A stretch of DNA of 54,459 nucleotides, taken from contig DFKI01000160.1 in assembly GCA_002373325.1 (NCBI GenBank), forward strand, positions 35,525-89,983. The letters run 5' to 3'. The translations under genes and the position numbers were made by a program. Positions 8,150 through 15,938 of the stretch are shown one piece after another. Position 1 is the first letter of the stretch; each line of letters opens with the position of its first letter. A model generated the notes under the pieces. It was not told the DNA's origin. It did not search any database and saw nothing but the letters and a program-made list of their open reading frames with translations. This DNA comes from Treponema sp. UBA3649. GTDB lineage: Bacteria > Spirochaetota > Spirochaetia > Treponematales > Treponemataceae.

Positions 8150-9844
8150 ATGAAAACATATTACGAGATTCTTTTTGCACTTTCTGTAACGTTGTCCGGA
8201 ACATACGCCCTTATCTGGAGAAAGAGATTCAGCGTCTATTTTACGCTGCTTTTTATTCTCATCCCCTTCACCATCCGTGGCTATATCCTTCAGACAAGCG
8301 CGGAGTCTCTTGGACAGGCGATCAGCGGAATAAAACTCGCGTACCAGGGAGCGACATTCCTGCTCTTTTTTATGATGCTTGCAATCTGCGACCTGTGCAA
8401 CATGAATCTCTCGAAACCCGTAAAGGTAATTCTCTTTATTGTCTCCTGGCTAGTCTATCTTCCGGTTCTCTCGGTGGGCTCGGCACCTCTTTTCTACAAG
8501 AACGTGAGGCTTGATTTTGTAAACGGGGAGCCTCTGATAGTCAGGGAATACGGGCCCTTCCACACGGTCTTTTATGTTTTTCTCGCAACCTATCTCGGAA
8601 TCTCAATCACCACGATTATTTACAGCCTGATTAAGAAAAAATCCGTCTCCCAAAAGAACCTCCTGATTCTCTTGTTCTGCGAGTGCTCCGCCATCGTCCT
8701 TTACATGAGCCAGCACATTTTCCACACAAGGATGGATTTTTCTCCGCTCTCGTACATAATCAGCGAATTGATTATGCTCATCATCATAAGGCGCGTCTCG
8801 CTCTACGACATAACCGAAAGCGCGATTGACACAATCTCCATGAACGGGGGAACCGGCTTCATTTCCTTCGACAATAATTTTTCCTACATAGCGTCGAACA
8901 AACTCGCAAAAAAAGTTTTTCCTTCCTTAAATGAACTTTGGATAGATTCGAAGGCCACAAAAAATGAGAGCCTGAATTCCGAGCTCATCTCAAAAATCCG
9001 CGAATTCAAAAAGGACAACACCAAGTCCCATTTTCTGAAAGAGTGCGGGGACAAAATCTACAAGATAAGCATGGATTTTCTTTATGCCGGAAAACGCAAG
9101 CAGGGCTATCTGATAAACATCGAGGACGACACGCAGAACCAAAAATACATTTTGTTCCTCAACAAATTCAATGACCGACTCAAGGACGAGGTGGCCAGAA
9201 AAACAGAGAACATCGAAAGGATGCACGACAATCTGATTCTGGGCATGGCAACCATGGTGGAAAGCCGCGACAACTCGACCGGGGGACACATCAAGAGAAC
9301 GAGCTACGTGGTCAAGCTTCTTGTTGACGAGATTATGAAAGACAAAAGCGAGGGAGCCCTGAAACTTTCAAAAAAATTCTGCCACAATCTCATAAAGGCA
9401 GCCCCAATGCACGACCTTGGAAAGATTGCCGTAGACGATGCTATCCTGAGAAAGCCCGGAAGATTTACGCCGGAGGAATTCGACGCGATGAAAACTCACA
9501 CGAGCGAGGGAGCGCGCATTGTCCACGAGATTCTTGAGGGAACCGATGACGGAGATTTCCGGATCCTTGCAGAAAACGTGGCCCACTATCACCATGAGAG
9601 GTGGGACGGCTCGGGCTATCCCAAGGGACTTAAAGGCGGGGAGATTCCTCTTGAGGCTCGTATTATGACGGTGGCAGATGTGTACGACGCGCTTGTGAGC
9701 AAGAGGGTCTACAAAGAAAGCATGAGTTTTGAGGATGCAGATAAAATCATCATGGAAGGGATGGGAAAGCATTTTGACAAGCAGCTTGAAAAATACTATG
9801 TGGCAGCCCGTCCGAAACTTGAGGCATATTATGCAAATCTCTAG
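8150..9844 (+). CDS. 7TM-HD-GYP cyclic-di-GMP phosphodiesterase
   Basis: A 564-residue membrane protein. Residues 1-215 hold about seven hydrophobic segments, as in histidine kinase-type 7TM input domains. Residues 225-330 look PAS-like, followed by a short coiled coil, then an HD-GYP domain at about 365-560. Key residues are HD at 421-422 (APMHDLGKIA), His450 in KTHTSEGA, HYHHERWDGSGYPKG with GYP at 489-491, and the downstream DVYDAL. All the metal ligands I can place are present, so it should be active, hydrolysing cyclic-di-GMP. GGTGAG precedes the ATG. It sits 15 nt after the aldehyde dehydrogenase and 26 nt before the lipoprotein, so it looks part of the same transcript. Confidence 0.9.
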   Translation: MKTYYEILFALSVTLSGTYALIWRKRFSVYFTLLFILIPFTIRGYILQTSAESLGQAISGIKLAYQGATFLLFFMMLAICDLCNMNLSKPVKVILFIVSWLVYLPVLSVGSAPLFYKNVRLDFVNGEPLIVREYGPFHTVFYVFLATYLGISITTIIYSLIKKKSVSQKNLLILLFCECSAIVLYMSQHIFHTRMDFSPLSYIISELIMLIIIRRVSLYDITESAIDTISMNGGTGFISFDNNFSYIASNKLAKKVFPSLNELWIDSKATKNESLNSELISKIREFKKDNTKSHFLKECGDKIYKISMDFLYAGKRKQGYLINIEDDTQNQKYILFLNKFNDRLKDEVARKTENIERMHDNLILGMATMVESRDNSTGGHIKRTSYVVKLLVDEIMKDKSEGALKLSKKFCHNLIKAAPMHDLGKIAVDDAILRKPGRFTPEEFDAMKTHTSEGARIVHEILEGTDDGDFRILAENVAHYHHERWDGSGYPKGLKGGEIPLEARIMTVADVYDALVSKRVYKESMSFEDADKIIMEGMGKHFDKQLEKYYVAARPKLEAYYANL

Positions 9845-9870
9845 CGAAAGTCTTAGTCAGGAGGATTTAT

Positions 9871-11757
9871 ATGAAAGTGATTGGGAAAAGGCGTTTTATT
9901 CTTTTGTTTGCGCTCCTGTTTCTTTTCGGATGCAGGGATAAGGAAAAAGTTACGGACACAAAAACTTACGCAAAGGAATCTGTGGAAAAAGTTGGGAAGG
10001 AAATCACATACAACAAAATACCTGACAATTTTCCGTCCGACTGGCAAAGCGACGACAAAATGATTGGGTTTTACATTGGTTCCAAAGACAAAAGCGGTAT
10101 GACTGCCAACTACCAGCTTTTTTGCGGAAACGGAAGAGCTTTTGCAAGCGGACTTTTAAGACATTCTTACGGAGGAATAGATGAAGATGGAAATGTCCGC
10201 CATCAGTTCATCCTGCTTGAATCCCCTGATGAAGACAAAATTGATTTTCCTGCATCCGACGGTCCTGATGAAAAAAAGCAGGCCATACTGGATTATCTCT
10301 TCCCCGACGGAAAGGACTGCGTGATTGAATACATGCCTGACTATATGAACCTGGGCAAAAAGGGTGCCTTTGTCTACAAGGACTCTGCCTTTTACTTCAG
10401 AGCGTACACACAGGACCTTGCTGAATTTTCAGACACCATCATTGAGGGACTTCCCGCAACCTACCTTGGAAGAAAATCGTACACGCCCAAGGACAGGACT
10501 TGCGTTTATTCCAGGCCGGATGTGACGAGCGAAAAAATCCCGGTACAAAACCTAAGCTGGCAGGCTTACTCCAAAGACAAAAAAGTCAGGCGGCTTTATG
10601 ATAGTGGAACCCAACTTTTTGACTGGTACAGAGGAATTGAAATCACGGTGCTGGGAAGAACCAAGGATTTCTATAAGGTAAACGGAAAGGAAAACAACTG
10701 GTATTATGTTGAAAAATATTCAAATCACGGCTGGGTTTTCGGAGGCGACATAGAGCCTTGGGATGCTTCACTGACGGATGAATACAAAAAGTCTGTCATT
10801 GAAAATGGAGTCAAGGACGGACTGATTGAGCTTAGCGACGTTGACTACTCATCCATCCCCGACGACCTAGCTGAAATCACTTTGGGTGAGGACGACGGCT
10901 CTGCAATCTACTACAACGACGATGTTATTTATCTTGCCTATCCCTACTACTGCAATGCCTTTGCAAAATATGACAGGAGCAGAATGGCCTACGACAAAGA
11001 CGGATTTATGAAATTCAAGTACGGTCCCGGCGAAAATGACAGCTATCTTTTTATCATGGGAGGCCAGATAAACCAGCGTTTTACTAACTTTAAGAATGAC
11101 GGTGCCTTAAGCTACAGGGATGAAGAGGACGATGACCTTATGAGGTACCACAGCTATTACTTCAAGTCCATTTCAGCAAGCTCATCCTATTCTGAAACCC
11201 TGGGAGGAAGAAAAGTCGTCTATGAGCCGGAGAACCTTGAGAAGTGCTTTGAGATAGGCTGCAAGTGCCATCCCTACTGGTGGAACTACTCGCACATTCC
11301 CTGGGTTGAGGGCGCGGAAGGAAACGGAATAGGAGAGTCTGTCACAGTTGAGTTTACTGAGGATATGGCGGGCATGTCTGTCTTAAACGGATATACCGAC
11401 ATCAACAAGCTAAAGCTCTACAAGGAAAATTCCAGGCTCAAGGAAGTGCAGGTGGACGACCTTGTGAACGGAGATTCCTGGACGGTTAGTTTTGACGACA
11501 AGGTTTACTTCAACTACATAGCCTTCCCCAAAAAGACGAGCAAAATCAAGATGACCATAAAGAGCGTCTATGATGGAACCAAGTATTCCGACACCTGTGT
11601 CTCCGCAATCATCCCGAGCAAGACCAATCCTGTTGCCGCGGATTCTGATGAAGGCAAGAGATATTTGGAGCAGGTCCATGAGGATTTCAAGGATGTAATG
11701 AGGGACTGCGATTTAGTTACGGCAGAGGAGCTGGTGAAAAAACTTAGGGAGAGTTGA
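9871..11757 (+). CDS. Lipoprotein with SH3-like and NADase-type glycan-binding (discoidin-like) regions
   Basis: A 628-residue protein starting MKVIGKRRFILLFALLFLFGC: basic N-terminus, hydrophobic core and lipobox LFGC with Cys21. Residues about 210-300 look like an SH3-type domain (CVYSRPDVTSEKIP through NHGWVFGGDIEPWD). The C-terminal third (WVEGAEGNGIGESVTVEF, then MSVLNGYTDINKLKLYKENSRLKEV) matches the NADase-type glycan-binding domain common in Treponema lipoproteins. It should be anchored to the inner or outer membrane and may bind cell-wall glycan. AGGAGG lies 7 nt upstream of the ATG. It is the last gene of the plus-strand run; no clear terminator follows, only the REPIN-rich gap. Confidence 0.82.
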   Translation: MKVIGKRRFILLFALLFLFGCRDKEKVTDTKTYAKESVEKVGKEITYNKIPDNFPSDWQSDDKMIGFYIGSKDKSGMTANYQLFCGNGRAFASGLLRHSYGGIDEDGNVRHQFILLESPDEDKIDFPASDGPDEKKQAILDYLFPDGKDCVIEYMPDYMNLGKKGAFVYKDSAFYFRAYTQDLAEFSDTIIEGLPATYLGRKSYTPKDRTCVYSRPDVTSEKIPVQNLSWQAYSKDKKVRRLYDSGTQLFDWYRGIEITVLGRTKDFYKVNGKENNWYYVEKYSNHGWVFGGDIEPWDASLTDEYKKSVIENGVKDGLIELSDVDYSSIPDDLAEITLGEDDGSAIYYNDDVIYLAYPYYCNAFAKYDRSRMAYDKDGFMKFKYGPGENDSYLFIMGGQINQRFTNFKNDGALSYRDEEDDDLMRYHSYYFKSISASSSYSETLGGRKVVYEPENLEKCFEIGCKCHPYWWNYSHIPWVEGAEGNGIGESVTVEFTEDMAGMSVLNGYTDINKLKLYKENSRLKEVQVDDLVNGDSWTVSFDDKVYFNYIAFPKKTSKIKMTIKSVYDGTKYSDTCVSAIIPSKTNPVAADSDEGKRYLEQVHEDFKDVMRDCDLVTAEELVKKLRES

Positions 11758-11763
11758 GGATTG

Positions 11764-11826
11764 GAATGCACTCCGACGCGGGAATCTCTATTTTAAAGAG
11801 ATTGCCGTGTCAAGCACGGCAATGAC
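11764..11826. repeat. REPIN-like palindromic repeat, copy A (decayed left arm)
   Basis: Two arms in inverted orientation flank the core gggaatctctattttaaaga. The right arm is a small hairpin, attgccgtg-tcaag-cacggcaat, followed by gac. The left arm has lost its first half. Further half-arm fragments ending in caatgaca follow as far as about 11875. Confidence 0.7.
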
Positions 11827-11963
11827 AGAAAAAAAAGTGTGACAATGACAGAAAACAAAGCACGGCAATGACATGGAATCAGGTACGATACTAATTTGAA
11901 CACTCTTCCATGCCAGGTTTCTCCAGCCATCTTGACGAACAAGCCTTATTCCCTTAAACTTAA

Positions 11964-12009
11964 TAGAGTGAACTTCACTAGAGTGGAATCTAGTAGAGTT
12001 GACTCTAGT
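11964..12009. repeat. Three tandem 15-bp units beginning TAGAGT
   Basis: TAGAGT starts at 11964, 11979 and 11994, exactly 15 bp apart, with a fourth, reverse-complemented half (ACTCTAG) closing the array. Each unit contains a small inverted repeat, such as GTGAACTTCAC. Function is unknown. It is intergenic, between two operons whose 3' ends face each other. Confidence 0.6.
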
Positions 12010-12107
12010 GATTTTGTTTTCTCATTTTACGAAATGAAGTCATTCCCGCTCACTGACACTTGTCATTCCAGTGTCACAACATTTGTCATTCCCACGTCAC
12101 GACATTT

Positions 12108-12175
12108 GTCATTCCCGCGCTCCGACGCGGGAATCTCTATTTTAAAGAGATTCCCGTGTCAAGCACGACAATGAC
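12108..12175. repeat. REPIN-like palindromic repeat, copy B (most complete)
   Basis: The left arm is GTCATT plus a CCCGCG/CGCGGG hairpin plus AATCTC. The spacer is tattttaaa. The right arm is the inverted counterpart GAGATTCCCGTG-TCAA-GCACGACAATGAC. Truncated GTCATTCC half-arms precede it at about 12061-12095. The right arm lies just downstream of the rnfB stop, where its hairpins could act as a 3' stabiliser or weak terminator. Confidence 0.8.
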
Positions 12176-12183
12176 ACAACGGA

Positions 12184-12981
12184 TCAGAGCATCACGAGAA
12201 CTTTATCCGGGCAGGCTCCCACGCAGGTTCCGCATTTTGTGCATTTTGTGTAGTCCACCACCGGGATTCCAGAGCTCAGGTCTATGCACAGTTCGGGACA
12301 CTTTTTGGCGCAGAGTCCGCACTTGAAGCAGCCTCGGGAACAGTCCTTCCTGATTTGCGGTTTGTTGTCGCTTTTGTTGGAGCAGACGGCGATGGGTCCC
12401 TTCAAATCCGCGTCAATCAGGCGGAAAAGATGCTTCGGACAGGCTGCCACACATTTTCCGCAGGCGACGCACTTTGATTTGTTCACCTTGGGAAGTCCGT
12501 CGTCTCCCATGTAAAGGGCACCGAACGGACACGCCTCAACGCAATCTCCCAAACCGATGCAGCCGAAAGTACACTTGTTTATGCCGTTCATCGTGAGCTG
12601 GGCGGCCTTGCAGGTTTTTACCCCGATATACTCAGCCTTGGGAGCAGTGCAATCACTTGAACCCGCACATGCAAGAAAAGCGACCTTGGGCTTTACCTCA
12701 ACTCCCACGCTTCCAAGAATCTTCGCAATCTTTTCGGCACAGGAAGCTCCTCCCGCGACACATCCGTTTGTTGGAGCCTCTCCCTTGACCACGGCGCCTG
12801 CAAAAGCATCGCATCCGGCAAGACCGCATCCACCGCAGTTCGCACCGCTCAGGGCATCACGCACGAGCTGGACTTTTGGATCCGTGTCCACGTGGAAAAT
12901 CTTCTTGAAAAGTCCAAGGAGCACGCCGAGCAAAAATGCGATTATAATGGCAACGACTATCGTATATATAATGATTTGCAT
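12184..12981 (-). CDS. rnfB: Rnf complex subunit RnfB (multi Fe-S ferredoxin-like)
   Basis: About 265 residues. An N-terminal membrane anchor (IIIYTIVVAIIIAFLLG) is followed by the RnfB Fe-S domain with SGANCGGCGLAGCDAF (Cys49, 52, 57, then about 74), then several CxxCxxCxxxC clusters: CIGLGDCVEACP, CVACGKCVAACP, CFKCGLCAKKCP and CTKCGTCVGACP. It carries electrons from ferredoxin into the Rnf complex, which couples ferredoxin:NAD+ oxidoreduction to Na+ or H+ transport at the cytoplasmic membrane. I choose ATG 12981 because GGGGAG lies 5 nt upstream; a GTG two codons earlier is also in frame. Last gene of the rnfCDGEAB operon, 11 nt after rnfA. Confidence 0.95.
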   Translation of the reverse strand: MQIIIYTIVVAIIIAFLLGVLLGLFKKIFHVDTDPKVQLVRDALSGANCGGCGLAGCDAFAGAVVKGEAPTNGCVAGGASCAEKIAKILGSVGVEVKPKVAFLACAGSSDCTAPKAEYIGVKTCKAAQLTMNGINKCTFGCIGLGDCVEACPFGALYMGDDGLPKVNKSKCVACGKCVAACPKHLFRLIDADLKGPIAVCSNKSDNKPQIRKDCSRGCFKCGLCAKKCPELCIDLSSGIPVVDYTKCTKCGTCVGACPDKVLVML

Positions 12982-12992
12982 ACCCACTCCCC

Positions 12993-13571
12993 CTATTTAA
13001 TCAGTCCCTTGAATCCAAGGAAGGCAAGGCTCAGAAGACTCGCGCAGACATAAAGAATCGGTGTGCCCTGAAATGCCTTTGGAACATTCGCGGACTTAAG
13101 ACGGCTTCTCACACCGCTCATAATCACCATGGAAATGAGGAATCCCATTGCGGAACCGAAAGCGTAGACCAGACTCTGCACATAGTTGTAGTTTTTGGAA
13201 ATGCAGTTGATTGTGATTCCAAGCACGGCGCAGTTTGTCGTAATCAGGGCAAGGTAAACACCCATCGCGTTGTAAAGTCCGGGAGACATTTTTTTAAGGA
13301 AGAATTCCACGAGCTGAACAAGGGACGCAATCACGAGGATGAAAAAGAGTGTCTGCAAAAACTCAAGTCCGAGCGGAACCATCACGAGCTTGTAAAGAGG
13401 CCATGTAACGGCTGTGGCAAGCATGATTACGAAAGACGTGGCAAGTCCCATGCCGGTAGCCTTTTCGGTGTCGCCCGTCATTCCGATGAAGGGACAGATT
13501 GCGAGATACTGTATGAAAACCACATTATCAATCAGCGCGGATTTTATGAAAAGTGAAATTGAATCAAGCAT
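12993..13571 (-). CDS. rnfA: Rnf complex membrane subunit RnfA
   Basis: 192 residues, about six membrane helices. The N-terminus ALIDNVVFIQYLAICPFIGM and the MGVYLALITTNCAVLG segment are typical of RnfA/NqrE; the paired cysteines in these half-membrane loops bind the intramembrane iron-sulfur centre in the family. AAGGAGG lies 6 nt before the ATG, and the start overlaps the end of rnfE by 8 nt, indicating translational coupling. Confidence 0.95.
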   Translation of the reverse strand: MLDSISLFIKSALIDNVVFIQYLAICPFIGMTGDTEKATGMGLATSFVIMLATAVTWPLYKLVMVPLGLEFLQTLFFILVIASLVQLVEFFLKKMSPGLYNAMGVYLALITTNCAVLGITINCISKNYNYVQSLVYAFGSAMGFLISMVIMSGVRSRLKSANVPKAFQGTPILYVCASLLSLAFLGFKGLIK

Positions 13572-14247
13572 TTGGAGCCTCCTTAGTTTCAGAAAGTTCA
13601 GCCTTCTTCAAAGCCGCGATTTCAGCCGCATCAGCCTTGTTTTTCTGGGACTGTTTCCACGCCTGCACCAGAGCCGCAAGAACGCCGAAGACTAAAAATC
13701 CACCGGGAGCACTGTTGAAGATTCCGATTCTGTAAGCCTCGGGAATCACCTCAATCTTCAGGGAAGTACCTGCGAAAAGAGTTCCACCGCCCAAGAGCTC
13801 GCGGATCAGGGAGATGAGGACAAGCACGATTGTGTAGCCGATTCCCATTCCAAGCGCGTCAAGGATTGAGTCCCCGATTTTATTTTTTGAAGCGAAGGCC
13901 TCCACACGTCCCATGATGATGCAGTTCACGACAATCAGAGGAATGAAAACACCGAGCGCGTTATAGAGATTTTCCACATAGGCGTTCAGCACCATCTGAA
14001 CAATGGTCGTAAAAGCCGCGATGACCGTAATGAAAACCGGCAGGCGGATTGCAGATGGAATCAATTTCCTGAAAAGACTGATTACAATCTCGCTCATCAC
14101 AAGAACGAAAGTCATTCCGGCTCCCATGCCGAGTCCGTTAAAAATGCTCGTCGTCACTCCAAGAGAAGAGCACAATCCGATGTTCAGAACAAGAAGAGGA
14201 TTTTCGCGCAGGAAACCGTTTACAAAGTTTTTTAGTTTAGTATTCAT
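13564..14247 (-). CDS. rnfE: Rnf complex membrane subunit RnfE
   Basis: 227 residues with about six helices and the RnfE/NqrD hallmarks ENPLLVLNIGLCSSLGVTTS and LNAYVENLYNALGVFIPLIV, including the conserved Cys in the first segment. The C-terminal 30 residues are charged and cytoplasmic. It starts with ATG 14247 without a visible Shine-Dalgarno sequence, and the 84-nt gap to rnfG holds a REPIN, which is unusual within this otherwise overlapping operon. Confidence 0.94.
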   Translation of the reverse strand: MNTKLKNFVNGFLRENPLLVLNIGLCSSLGVTTSIFNGLGMGAGMTFVLVMSEIVISLFRKLIPSAIRLPVFITVIAAFTTIVQMVLNAYVENLYNALGVFIPLIVVNCIIMGRVEAFASKNKIGDSILDALGMGIGYTIVLVLISLIRELLGGGTLFAGTSLKIEVIPEAYRIGIFNSAPGGFLVFGVLAALVQAWKQSQKNKADAAEIAALKKAELSETKEAPNA

Positions 14248-14264
14248 AATAATTTAAGTAGTGT

Positions 14265-14328
14265 GTCATTGTCGGACTTGATCCGACAATCTGTTTTTAT
14301 AGATTCCAGGGTCAAGCCCGGGAATGAC
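14265..14328. repeat. REPIN-like palindromic repeat, copy C, inside the rnf operon
   Basis: The left arm is GTCATTGTCGG-ACTTGAT-CCGACAATCT, a perfect hairpin. The right arm is the inverted counterpart AGATTCCAGGGTCAAGCCCGGGAATGAC. The loop CTTGA and the flanks GTCAT/ATCT match the other copies, while the stem bases differ in both strands of the stem. It separates rnfG from rnfE. Confidence 0.8.
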
Positions 14329-14331
14329 AAA

Positions 14332-14964
14332 CTATTTCTCTACCCCCTTCAAATCAAAATATGCGAAAAGATTTTTTGTTCCCTCGTTGATTAAAGAGGA
14401 AACCGCCACGCTCGTAATTGTGGCCCCGGAAATCGCGTCGAAATTTTTTCCCGCCTCAAAAGATTTCCTTGCATTTTTTCCCTCGAACTGACCGTAGAAA
14501 GTTTTTCCGCTGGGAAGTTTGAAAGTCGCGTCGTTCGCCTTGAGTCCAAATCCGGGTGAGTCCGTGAGCTTAAGGAATTTAAGTCCGGCCACAGTTCCGT
14601 CGGTTTTCATTCCGATGAGGATTGAGCCCTGGTCATAAGTCGGTCCCGTAACCTGAGCAGCACCGCCCACAATCTTTCCGTCTTTTTTCGCGACGTAGAT
14701 TTCATCAACAGTAATCGCACCCACGACAGGAGCCTTGTAATCATCCACGGTTTCGAAAGTCAAACCTGAGTCGGGGAAAAATTCCCTCATCGCCTCGCTC
14801 ACTTTTCGCTCCTGATTCTGCCTAATCCTCGGGGCGGTAAAAACATTCACAAGCGCAAGGACCGTGCAGCAGACCAGAGCATAGACCGCAAGCACAAGGC
14901 CAAGAACAATCATGCTTCCCACGCCCTCTTTTTTGGGAGCAGATTTTACAGACACATCACCCAT
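14332..14964 (-). CDS. rnfG: Rnf complex FMN-binding subunit RnfG
   Basis: About 210 residues: one N-terminal membrane helix (IVLGLVLAVYALVCCTVLAL), then an extracytoplasmic FMN-binding domain. The flavinylation motif SGATITS is present (DAISGATITSVAVS); the Thr carries covalent FMN in the family, attached by ApbE. ATG 14964 overlaps the rnfD stop (TGATG) and has GGAGGT 6 nt upstream. A GTG one codon earlier is also open but less likely. Confidence 0.94.
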   Translation of the reverse strand: MGDVSVKSAPKKEGVGSMIVLGLVLAVYALVCCTVLALVNVFTAPRIRQNQERKVSEAMREFFPDSGLTFETVDDYKAPVVGAITVDEIYVAKKDGKIVGGAAQVTGPTYDQGSILIGMKTDGTVAGLKFLKLTDSPGFGLKANDATFKLPSGKTFYGQFEGKNARKSFEAGKNFDAISGATITSVAVSSLINEGTKNLFAYFDLKGVEK

Positions 14965-15938
14965 CACTTTACCTCCCTTGAAGAATCCAAAGGTCGTCCG
15001 GCCTTTTTACCGTAGCCGTATTTTCTCGCCGTAAGATTGTTCAGGAACGGAGCCACGCTGTTCATAATCAAAATGGAGAACATCACGCCCTCAGGGTAGC
15101 CGCCGAATTTTCTAATCAGGAAAGTGATTAGTCCGCATCCGAATCCGAAAATCAGCCTGCCTTTTTTTGTAAGGGGAGCCGTGGCATAATCCGTTACCAT
15201 GAAAGTCGCACCGAAAAGAAGTCCTCCGGTCATCAGCATGAGGGGAACGTTCTCTCCGGAAATCAATGAGCAGATTGCTACGGTTCCGACCATTGCCAAA
15301 GGAGCGCGCCAGTCGATTATGTGTGCGAGCGCAAGAAACGCGAAGGAAATCAAAATCAAGAGAGCCGATGTCTCACCGATGCATCCAGCGCGGTTTCCGA
15401 TGAAATACTGCCAGAGAGTATTGTCTTCCATTATAAAGGTCCCGGATTTGATTGCGGAAAGAGTCGTCGCGGAAGAGATTGCGTCCACGGCGGAAACTGT
15501 CCTCGGATTAAGCCAGCTTGCACCCATCGCTGCAGGAAAACTCAGGAACATGAACGCACGCCCCGTAAGAGCCGGATTAAAAACATTGGAGCCGATTCCA
15601 CCGAAGAGTCCCTTTGCCACAATCATCGCGACGGCGGCACCGATTACGAACATCCAGATTGGGACTGTGGGGGAAGAGACCAAGGCGAGCATCATGCCGC
15701 TGACACAAGCCGAAAGATTTGAGACCGCGACTTTCTGCCTGGTGATTTTTTGGAAGATGAACTCAAAGAAAACGCAGGACGCGACCGACACAAGAATCCT
15801 TATCAAAGCGCCCCATCCGAAAAGCACGATTCCCATAATCGCTTCGGGAAGCATCGCGACAATCACGGTTCCCATAATCATCCGGGGACTGCACTTCAAA
15901 TTGAAATGGGGGCTTGACGAAACATGTATGCGACTCAT
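14964..15938 (-). CDS. rnfD: Rnf complex membrane subunit RnfD (FMN-linked)
   Basis: 324 residues with about nine membrane segments. The flavinylation motif SATT in DAISSATTLSAIKSG matches RnfD/NqrB, where Thr holds covalent FMN. Other family segments are GGIGSNVFNPALTGRAFMFL and a C-terminal FGGYPEGVMFSILIMN. It starts at ATG 15938 after GGGAGG, overlapping the rnfC stop by 4 nt (ATGA). Confidence 0.95.
   Translation of the reverse strand: MSRIHVSSSPHFNLKCSPRMIMGTVIVAMLPEAIMGIVLFGWGALIRILVSVASCVFFEFIFQKITRQKVAVSNLSACVSGMMLALVSSPTVPIWMFVIGAAVAMIVAKGLFGGIGSNVFNPALTGRAFMFLSFPAAMGASWLNPRTVSAVDAISSATTLSAIKSGTFIMEDNTLWQYFIGNRAGCIGETSALLILISFAFLALAHIIDWRAPLAMVGTVAICSLISGENVPLMLMTGGLLFGATFMVTDYATAPLTKKGRLIFGFGCGLITFLIRKFGGYPEGVMFSILIMNSVAPFLNNLTARKYGYGKKAGRPLDSSREVK

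Noticed and set aside
11758..12183. Possible CRISPR array
   Set aside because: Repeats are palindromic pairs and half-arms with irregular spacing, without unique spacers of constant length or cas genes.
12557..13000. Plus-strand ORF of 147 codons
   Set aside because: Antisense shadow of rnfB, which has four clear Fe-S clusters and operon overlap.
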